Below, one piece after another: positions 57,768-64,000 of a stretch of 64,000 bases of DNA. Source of the DNA: Solibacillus sp. FSL H8-0538 (GTDB lineage: Bacteria > Bacillota > Bacilli > Bacillales_A > Planococcaceae). A model generated the notes under the pieces. That model ran no database searches and was not told the DNA's origin. It saw only the letters and a program-made list of their open reading frames with translations. A program made the position numbers and the translations under genes. Where the stretch lies: positions 1,789,001 to 1,853,000 of the forward strand of contig NZ_JBBOPI010000001.1 in NCBI RefSeq assembly GCF_038003525.1, read 5' to 3'. The number at the start of each line of letters is the position of its first letter. Position 1 is the stretch's first letter.

Positions 57768-59228
57768 TTACTCTTTTTCGTTTATTAGCTTTAGTATTCG
57801 CTTGAGGTTTACGGCGAATATTGTTGTGGCACCTTGAATCTCCATGCCAAATAGACCCGCAGACGATGCCGTATCGTACCCGTGTCCATTTTTTAACTCA
57901 CTATTTTTTGCTTCCACTTTATAGCGTTCCTTCGCTAACTGGATAAATTCATCTGTTTGTTGAAAGGCGAGTTGCTCCGCGTGTGTTTCGGATTTTAAGC
58001 TTACCGAATAGGTTTTACTTTTCGCACCTTCCTTGTAACACCCAACACGTAATGGACATACTTTGCATTTTTCAATATCAAAATAATGTGTCTCTAATTG
58101 ATTTTTTTTTCGTCCTTTTTTACCAGTTATTGCTTTTCGTACTGCTAAATGCCCTGCTTTACAGACAAATCGTCCAGCATCCTTGTTGTATTCGAATTTG
58201 TCTTCTTCTTTTCGATTGCCTTCTGAGATAACGGGATTTAATTTTGAAACAAGAGCAATTTTTTCTTCTTTTGTATATTCAATATTTGCTTTCTCAGAAT
58301 AAGCTGTATCTCCAATAACCGTGTCCACGTCCATACCTGCTTGTTTACTTTTTTCAATCAATTCTTGTAAGTACTTCCCATCACTTTTTTCACCTGTCGT
58401 GATGACTGCAGCTGTAATGATTCGCTCATTACTTAACGCAATGTGTGTTTTATAGCCAAAGAAAGATGAGTCAGCTGATTTATGACCTTTTCGTGCATCC
58501 GAATCTGATGAATAGGAAAGGTGCGCTTGGTAATCCTCCACAACTTCCTTTAACATATTTAAGCGTTCCTTGACAGCAGGTACTTGCGCAACTTGTGGTT
58601 CCTTTTCGATTACTTCAATTAATTTTTCACAGTAAGTTACTTCATCTTTTACTTCGTTAGAAGTATTTTTGGCAGGAAACTTGTTTTTCATCGATTCATC
58701 GATTTTATAAATTGCTTTTCGGACATTCTTTGATTTTTCTTGTAGGAATTCTTTTGGTGACTTTTGATTGTAACGTGCTTTTGTATGTGTGGCGTCCACA
58801 ATAATTGTATTACTTTTAATGAGTTTCTTTTCAAGTGCGATTTCAACCGTTTTCCCAATAAGCATGTCTAATAGACCGACATCTTTTAGACGCAGTCTGC
58901 GGAATTTTGTGAGGGAACTTGGATCAATGACGTCATCTTCTGGCGCCAAATCTAAGAAATATTTAAAGGACATGTCGTATCTAGAACGTTCTACTAAATC
59001 AACGTCTGATACATCGTGAATCGCTTTCAATAATAGGTATTTAAACATACGGATGGGCGGGATCGCATTTCGACCGTTATCCAAACAGTATTTAGTTTTC
59101 AGTTCTTCTAGAATAAATGAAAAATCCACGAGTTCATTGATTTGACGAAGCATGTTATCTTTTGGCACAACAAAATCGTAAATCGCCATAAAAGGGCTTA
59201 AATTGAGTGTTTCTTGGTTTGAAATCAT
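57768..59228 (-). CDS. IS1182-family transposase
   Basis: 486 residues, DDE class. The N-terminal DUF772-type domain is MAIYDFVVPKDNMLRQINELVDFSF...GRNAIPPIRMFKYLLLKAIHDVSDVDLVER. Catalytic Asp in IVDATHTKAR, second Asp in VIGDTAYSEKANIEY and Glu in RYKVEAKNSELKNGHGYD. The zinc-like CKVCPLRVGC lies before the last block. ATG 59228 is preferred (GGTGG upstream) to the longer frame from 59306. It appears intact, so the element may be active. Confidence 0.93.
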   Translation of the reverse strand: MISNQETLNLSPFMAIYDFVVPKDNMLRQINELVDFSFILEELKTKYCLDNGRNAIPPIRMFKYLLLKAIHDVSDVDLVERSRYDMSFKYFLDLAPEDDVIDPSSLTKFRRLRLKDVGLLDMLIGKTVEIALEKKLIKSNTIIVDATHTKARYNQKSPKEFLQEKSKNVRKAIYKIDESMKNKFPAKNTSNEVKDEVTYCEKLIEVIEKEPQVAQVPAVKERLNMLKEVVEDYQAHLSYSSDSDARKGHKSADSSFFGYKTHIALSNERIITAAVITTGEKSDGKYLQELIEKSKQAGMDVDTVIGDTAYSEKANIEYTKEEKIALVSKLNPVISEGNRKEEDKFEYNKDAGRFVCKAGHLAVRKAITGKKGRKKNQLETHYFDIEKCKVCPLRVGCYKEGAKSKTYSVSLKSETHAEQLAFQQTDEFIQLAKERYKVEAKNSELKNGHGYDTASSAGLFGMEIQGATTIFAVNLKRILKLINEKE

Positions 59229-59329
59229 CGAGAGCACCACCTGTAATTCGTTCCTTTTAGTATACAAGAAAATTACTCTTTTTAGATGAGAGAATGATAA
59301 ATTCATTCTTAGCCGTTACAAGTTGATTG

Positions 59330-59460
59330 GAGTGGAGGCGACGACTTCTAGGGGATTAGCGAGCAGCTTGAGACCCTGGACTGAGCGCAGCGAGGGAAGC
59401 GGCTCAAGGCTCGCCCCCAGAAAAGCGTTCGCCGCAACGGAAATCAACGACATCGAAGCA
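59330..59460. repeat. GC-rich dispersed repeat carried in the right end of the IS
   Basis: About 130 GC-rich bases between the transposase start and the right hairpin, including GGAGTGGAGGCGACGAC, GACCCTGGACTGAGCGC and CGGAAATCAACG. I recall similar blocks (GGAGCGGAAGGCGGCGAC ... GCGGAAATCAACG) scattered through genomes of several Bacillaceae. A partial copy is at 54885. Conceptual translation gives Arg/Ser-rich peptide without a ribosome site. Confidence 0.65.
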
Positions 59461-59546
59461 AAAAGCCAGTTCTTGAACGATGTCTCGTTCAAGAACTGGC
59501 TAAACTACTTTATAGACTTTTTCAGTGCCCTCGGATTTTTGGGAGG

Positions 59547-59809
59547 TTTTTTAATTGTTAAGGAAATTATAAAATTTCGCCATGTGGATAACATTTAAAT
59601 AAGTAAATGCAACGTCTATGTGAAGGTAAAGAACGGTTTTGTTCTAGCCAAAAGTTCTACTAAAATAATTCCTATTCGATTTTTTTAATAGCGTACTGTT
59701 GGCAATTGTTTACTTTGTTTCAAAAGCGAAACTCTACCACGCCATCGTAGTTCTTGATATAATAGTTTTCGTGACTATTTTGAACGACTAAAGAAAAGGA
59801 GTTGTGTTC
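59547..59809. other. Intergenic region before the helicase
   Basis: AT-rich sequence after the IS right end. It must hold the helicase promoter; TATAATAG at 59758-59765 is a candidate -10. I see no other structure. Confidence 0.45.
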
Positions 59810-62800
59810 ATGACACCCAAAATTGCTGCAGTAGAGCAGGTTCGTTGCCATATTGTTTTAACAAATACTGCACGAGAAGCGATTAAACAGCATGTTCAAG
59901 ATGAACACGCCTTTTTTAACTTGCAAAAAAACTTCCTTGTATATGTGGAAAAACTCTCCGTGGAAACAACACAGCTTAATTTAACGCTATTTTTTGATAA
60001 TGAAAAAAACATCAAGCTAAATCAAAAATTCCAAGACCGCGTTGTCATTATGGACTGTGTGTTTGATTTGAAAACGGGCTTACTTGCCAAAAGCTTCCGA
60101 ACGCGCGGAAAGGGTACGCCTGTTGCAACGAATCGCCGCGCAGCATTGCAAATTCAATTTGTACCGACGAGAATTAGTGGTCATACATACCAGGAGAAAT
60201 TTATTCAAACGCTTGCGGCACTTCCTGTCGCACAGGAGCGTTTTGACTATGTCAATAAACGAATTTCGAGTTGGGAAGGCTACTTAAAGGTACTTGATAA
60301 AAATGCGGCTATAGAAGATATTAAAGCCAATTTCACCTCCGTTCAGTTTAATGCAGACTTTACACATATGACGCTAAATTGCTCTGGAATCGATCAAAAG
60401 CAGTGGAAGCAACTTAAAGGCCTAAGCACACGCATCCAAGGCTTTAAGCAAGAAGTGGGTGAGGTGGTCAAGGTAAACCGAGGCCAGCATTCCGCCCAAA
60501 TCGAATTAAAGCCAGCCATAGCAAAACTAGCACGCAAAAATGAACTCAATTTCCAATCTGAGACTGTCGAATTTACAAATGCTTCAACGAAATCGCAACT
60601 GAAACGCTTGCTAAAAGGCTTTGAACGGTTAAAAGAAGGGTTAGCCGCGAACGCCAATCTCGAAAACATCTTATTTGAAGACAAACCGGTTATTGCCGAG
60701 CGTCGAAAAGATGTAGAACTGGAATTCCATAACAATTTAAACGAATTCCAGCGTGATGCCGTTATTGGCGCGATGAGCGCGGAAGATTTATATGTTATTC
60801 AAGGACCTCCTGGCACCGGCAAAACGACTGTTATTTCTGAAATTTGCTATCAAAATGCAAAGGCTGGATTAAAAACACTTGTTGCCTCACAGTCGAACTT
60901 AGCTGTAGACAATGCTCTTAGCCGTTTACTGTCAAACAAGGACATTCGTATTCTACGCTACGGGCGCACCGAGAGTATTGAAGAAGAAGGCAAAAAGTTT
61001 ATCGAGGAAAACGTTGCTGCATATTGGAAAGAGCAAACATATGAAGCGATCACAGCAGAAATTTCCGCGCATGAGCAAAAAGAAGCTACGCTAAATTCTG
61101 AAATCACAATATGTCAAGAGGCAATAGAGGTCCTTAAAGAAGAACAACTAAAACTTCTGCTAGCAATTGAGCAAAAGGAAGCAGCAAAAGCCGAGCTGCA
61201 TGTGCTTGCGGACCAAATTACGACATTAAAAAAACAGCTTGCAACATGCAAAAAAGTGCGTGAGGAAACAGAAGTTATACTTGAAAAGTTAACCATAACA
61301 AAAGAAACATTAACGTCTGTCGTTGATGCCCTTACAAATCAGCTTGCCACTTTTGACTCAGTTAAGACCATGGCCGAAAAGCTACCGCAGCTAACATCTC
61401 AAATGACAGATATGACGAAGGAGCTTGAGCTAGCAAAGAAACAGCATGAACTTCAGCAATTAATGCATAGACTACAGCAGGTTGAACAGCAACAAGCAAC
61501 AATGCAAATGAGTTCGAATCACGATGCCATTATCGAAAAAATTGGCGAGCTAAAAAAGGTTCATCAAATTGAACAGTTTATGCACACGCACCAAATTCGT
61601 AGAAGCTATGTGATGGACCGTTTACTAACGGCACTTGAGCGTATACACCCCCAAATGGAAACGTATAAGCCGTTAAAGGAAATCCGTGCACGTCTTGATA
61701 AAGCGATTATTTATAGCGAGACAACTCTTGGGATTCATGTTGAAACACCGAATTTACCAATGAACCACAGTTATTCTTTAAATGAGGTCAATGAATTTTT
61801 GACCAAACTTAGTCATGCCTTTGCTACAAAGCGTGTGAATGCAACTAACGGAACGCGTTCGATTCAAGGATTGCACCTACGTAAGCAATATTTAGACCAA
61901 GTGCAAGAAAAGTACATGGAATATATTCGCGAGACGCTTATTATTTTTGACAAGCTAAAAGAAGAAATTATCGAGCAGTTTAAACAGCAGAACGGTACAC
62001 AACAAGCGGTGCTGCAACAATTAACAAACGAGCAGATGACGATACAGCAGCGAATCCAGGAAGCACAAGCCTTTATACAAACCTTGAATATTACTACGGC
62101 ACGTCCAGTAGAACAGTTACAAGCATTACGTTTACAGCTTGATACAGACTTAAAACAGCTAGAACATAATCAAGTATCACGCGAACAAGTCCAGCAGCAG
62201 TACGATTCGAAATTAACTGAGCTCACTTTATTACAAGAGCAAATAATAAATGGTGAGTTGTTACTAGAAGAGAAAAACGACGAATTCAAGCAAGTAAATG
62301 CGACCGGATTAGCCTTAGAAAAAAAACGTGAACAGCTAGAGCTTCTCACAAAGCAAAATCCAGAACTCGCACTAGAAAAAACGCACGAGCAAATACAGCA
62401 AACAACTGCAGAAATTGCTCAGTTTACACAACAAATTACAATGTTACCAGTAACACAAGCCCTTCAACTGGAATGGCAAGGCCTACTTCAAAACGCAAAT
62501 GATCACGATCTAAATGAAATTCGCAAATTATACGTAAAGCATGCAAATGTCATTGGGACAACATGTGTCGCTTCTGCCAATAAAGAGTTTATGGATAATT
62601 ATCCAACATTTGACGTTGTTATTATTGATGAAGTATCGAAGGCGACACCACCAGAACTACTATTACCCATGCTAAAGGGCGCAAAAATTATCCTGGTTGG
62701 GGATCATCATCAGCTGCCACCACTCGTTGGCGATGAAACATTTGAAGAAACGCTTGAGCAGGTCATTAAAGATAGTGATACATTTGAGGAAAAACGCGAA

Positions 62801-63574
62801 TTAGAAAAACTCTTAGAAGAATCACTCTTCGAACGTTTATATAAAAATTTACCGCATACAAATAAAAAGATGCTAGCAATCCAATATCGCATGCATGAAA
62901 ACATAATGGCGACGATTGCGCCGTTTTATAAAAATGAAAACGAAGAACTCCAATGCGGGTTAACAGATTCCGATGAGCAGCGTGACCATAAGCTTGAAAG
63001 CAAGTTCATCTCGCGTAAGAATCATTTATTATGGCTTGATATGCCAAGTAAACAAGGCTATTTCGAGGAGCGTATGAAGGAAGGCTCTAGTTTATTTAAT
63101 GCGGCAGAGCTTGATACGATTAAATCAATGCTGCTTGACCTAAACGCAGCAACGGGAAAAGCGAAAGAAGACGGCTTGATCTCACAAGAGGCATTAAAAT
63201 CAGTTGGTGTCATATCGTTCTACGCAGAGCAAGTGAAACGTATTAACCGTCTCATTGAACAAGAAATCGAAGTTCCGCATCTCCACATCCGTACAGGTTC
63301 TGTCGATAAGTTCCAAGGGATGGAGATGGACGTCATTTTAGTCAGTATGGTGCGTAATAATGACAATAAACACGGCGATATCGGCTTTGCAAAGGATTAC
63401 CGCCGTCTGAACGTAGCCTTGTCTCGTGCGCGTGAGCTACTCATTTTAATCGGCAGTACGGACATGTTCACGAAGCGTCCGAAACAGGAGCAAACACGCC
63501 ATATGTACAAGCAGCTACTCGAAGTCGTGAAGGCGCAAAACGGCTATCGTGATGCGCCTCAAGCTATTGTTTAA
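59810..63574 (+). CDS. Large SF1 (UPF1/DNA2-like) helicase with coiled-coil insertion
   Basis: 1254 residues. An N-terminal region of about 320 residues precedes Walker A GPPGTGKTT (residues 332-340), followed by SQSNLAVDNALSRL (motif Ia). Walker B VVIIDEVSKATP has Asp940/Glu941, so some 600 residues lie between motifs I and II. Most of that is Gln/Glu/Lys-rich coiled coil. Motif III is LVGDHHQLPPLV, IV is QYRMHENI, V is VDKFQGMEMDVILVS and VI is RRLNVALSRARELL. The helicase core is of the AAA_11/AAA_12 type. ATG 59810 follows AAGGAG by 8 bases. Role unknown; the coiled coil suggests an oligomer or long scaffold. Confidence 0.88.
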   Translation: MTPKIAAVEQVRCHIVLTNTAREAIKQHVQDEHAFFNLQKNFLVYVEKLSVETTQLNLTLFFDNEKNIKLNQKFQDRVVIMDCVFDLKTGLLAKSFRTRGKGTPVATNRRAALQIQFVPTRISGHTYQEKFIQTLAALPVAQERFDYVNKRISSWEGYLKVLDKNAAIEDIKANFTSVQFNADFTHMTLNCSGIDQKQWKQLKGLSTRIQGFKQEVGEVVKVNRGQHSAQIELKPAIAKLARKNELNFQSETVEFTNASTKSQLKRLLKGFERLKEGLAANANLENILFEDKPVIAERRKDVELEFHNNLNEFQRDAVIGAMSAEDLYVIQGPPGTGKTTVISEICYQNAKAGLKTLVASQSNLAVDNALSRLLSNKDIRILRYGRTESIEEEGKKFIEENVAAYWKEQTYEAITAEISAHEQKEATLNSEITICQEAIEVLKEEQLKLLLAIEQKEAAKAELHVLADQITTLKKQLATCKKVREETEVILEKLTITKETLTSVVDALTNQLATFDSVKTMAEKLPQLTSQMTDMTKELELAKKQHELQQLMHRLQQVEQQQATMQMSSNHDAIIEKIGELKKVHQIEQFMHTHQIRRSYVMDRLLTALERIHPQMETYKPLKEIRARLDKAIIYSETTLGIHVETPNLPMNHSYSLNEVNEFLTKLSHAFATKRVNATNGTRSIQGLHLRKQYLDQVQEKYMEYIRETLIIFDKLKEEIIEQFKQQNGTQQAVLQQLTNEQMTIQQRIQEAQAFIQTLNITTARPVEQLQALRLQLDTDLKQLEHNQVSREQVQQQYDSKLTELTLLQEQIINGELLLEEKNDEFKQVNATGLALEKKREQLELLTKQNPELALEKTHEQIQQTTAEIAQFTQQITMLPVTQALQLEWQGLLQNANDHDLNEIRKLYVKHANVIGTTCVASANKEFMDNYPTFDVVIIDEVSKATPPELLLPMLKGAKIILVGDHHQLPPLVGDETFEETLEQVIKDSDTFEEKRELEKLLEESLFERLYKNLPHTNKKMLAIQYRMHENIMATIAPFYKNENEELQCGLTDSDEQRDHKLESKFISRKNHLLWLDMPSKQGYFEERMKEGSSLFNAAELDTIKSMLLDLNAATGKAKEDGLISQEALKSVGVISFYAEQVKRINRLIEQEIEVPHLHIRTGSVDKFQGMEMDVILVSMVRNNDNKHGDIGFAKDYRRLNVALSRARELLILIGSTDMFTKRPKQEQTRHMYKQLLEVVKAQNGYRDAPQAIV

Positions 63575-63585
63575 AGGAGAACGCC

Positions 63586-64000
63586 ATGGAATTACAAGCA
63601 TTACAGAAAAAACTAGCGAAGCAATTAACTCAAAATCTCAAGGTACGTATCGTGCAGGAAGACAGTTTTTGTATTCCTGTGCATACGTTACAAGTTTCAT
63701 ACCATCCCGTTCAACGCACAGCAATGGATATTTTAATGAAAATGATGCTTATTTCATTTAGCAAAGCAGAAATTGAGCATGTGGAAACGCTCGCACATAT
63801 ATTACTAGTAGAGCCTTTATTTATTAATGATTTAACGAATAAGATGGTAAAAACCGGAATCATTACGAAGGAAACGGGCACATACCAGTTAACATCCAAG
63901 GGTGAACAGCAACTCGTGAATGGGATTTTTGAAGAAGAATTAGAGCTCACATCACGCATCCTTCAATACAGCACTGTACACAAAGCCATTTTACATGGGG
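63586..64000 (+). CDS. Protein encoded with the helicase, probable winged-helix domain (3' end outside window)
   Basis: ATG 63586 follows AAAGGAGAACGCC, 11 bases after the helicase stop, and the frame is open to the window edge (138 codons seen). The text LLVEPLFINDLTNKMVKTGIITKETGTYQLTSKGEQQLVNG looks like a winged helix. Its position in one operon with the helicase suggests a shared task. The full length is not visible. Confidence 0.7.
   Translation, partial: MELQALQKKLAKQLTQNLKVRIVQEDSFCIPVHTLQVSYHPVQRTAMDILMKMMLISFSKAEIEHVETLAHILLVEPLFINDLTNKMVKTGIITKETGTYQLTSKGEQQLVNGIFEEELELTSRILQYSTVHKAILHG

Larger units (their letters stand above)
57643..59546 (-). mobile_element. IS1182-family insertion sequence
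   Basis: Imperfect terminal inverted repeats: the left end begins CCTCCCTGGATTTTTGAGGG and the right end, on the minus strand, begins CCTCCCAAAAATCCGAGGG. Both continue with GCACTGAAAAA; GAGGGCACTGAAAAA is identical in both. Inside the left end is a perfect 19-bp hairpin (57711-57754), and inside the right end a perfect 16-bp hairpin (59465-59500). These could block outside transcription. One transposase gene. I could not identify a convincing target-site duplication. Confidence 0.88.

Noticed and set aside
57643-59546. Composite transposon carrying the phage-like region
   Set aside because: Only one IS copy is visible; the other side of the region has a thioesterase fragment, not IS ends.
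1-64000. tRNA, rRNA, tmRNA, 6S or SRP RNA genes
   Set aside because: I looked for conserved tRNA arms and rRNA signatures and saw none; absence cannot be proven by eye for small RNAs.

Overview
This is a low-GC (roughly 38% G+C by eye) Gram-positive chromosome from a spore-forming member of the Lysinibacillus/Solibacillus group (Bacillales). The clues are a gamma-type small acid-soluble spore protein (sspE-like), two secreted enzymes anchored by S-layer-homology (SLH) domains, a Bacillus sphaericus-type meso-diaminopimelate dehydrogenase, strong AGGAGG ribosome sites and many TTG/GTG starts. The genus is an inference. I see no rRNA, tRNA or CRISPR array.

Layout. 1-3.5 kb: a MoxR/RavA AAA+ ATPase (cut by the window edge), a ViaA-like VWA partner and a DUF2785-like protein. 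3.6-6.6 kb: aconitase behind a textbook CcpC-type operator. 7-9.1 kb: SLH-anchored 5'-nucleotidase. 9.4-14.2 kb: small genes, Ddh, and a YhdT/PanF pantothenate symporter pair. 14.3-17.9 kb: an operon of GTP cyclohydrolase II, RibD, an FAD monooxygenase and a HAD phosphatase, with no riboflavin or lumazine synthase and no FMN riboswitch. 21.6-25.3 kb: a YtrA-type GntR/ABC operon with its inverted-repeat operator. 26.3-28.2 kb: SLH-anchored esterase. 28.6-33.6 kb: RpiR regulator, M20 hydrolase, GNAT, N-succinylamino-acid racemase and a YkvI-like transporter, which together look like a complete D- to L-amino-acid conversion module. 33.8-39 kb: TlpA-like thioredoxin, DedA, hydrolase, a frameshifted MerR gene, an MpfA-type Mg exporter and EcsC. 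39.2-41 kb: ABC-F protein behind a folded leader. 41.4-45.5 kb: TetR and a SwrC-type RND pump, divergent around a palindromic operator. 45.6-50.1 kb: NosL-NosD-NosL-NosY-NosF-TlpA, a nitrous-oxide-reductase maturation set with no nosZ in the window. 50.3-51.5 kb: Fe-alcohol dehydrogenase.

51.6-57.2 kb is a decayed, phage-like stretch. It holds remnants of GH25 endolysin genes, many short ORFs, an XRE repressor, sspE, and a degenerate copy of the 5' end of the thioesterase gene that is intact at 57.2 kb. An IS1182-family element follows (57.6-59.5 kb). The window ends with a very large SF1 helicase and a probable winged-helix partner cut by the edge.

The most original signal is not a gene. 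A family of about 85-nt two-hairpin elements recurs at least eight times (intact or partial). Most copies begin right after an intrinsic terminator and point the same way as the upstream gene; two of them run up to the ribosome site of the next gene. I do not recognise this family. Other points for follow-up are the incomplete riboflavin-type operon, the nos maturation operon without its enzyme, the mpfA start whose Shine-Dalgarno is separated by a perfect hairpin, and the GH25 gene that lost its catalytic N-terminus at a short direct repeat.
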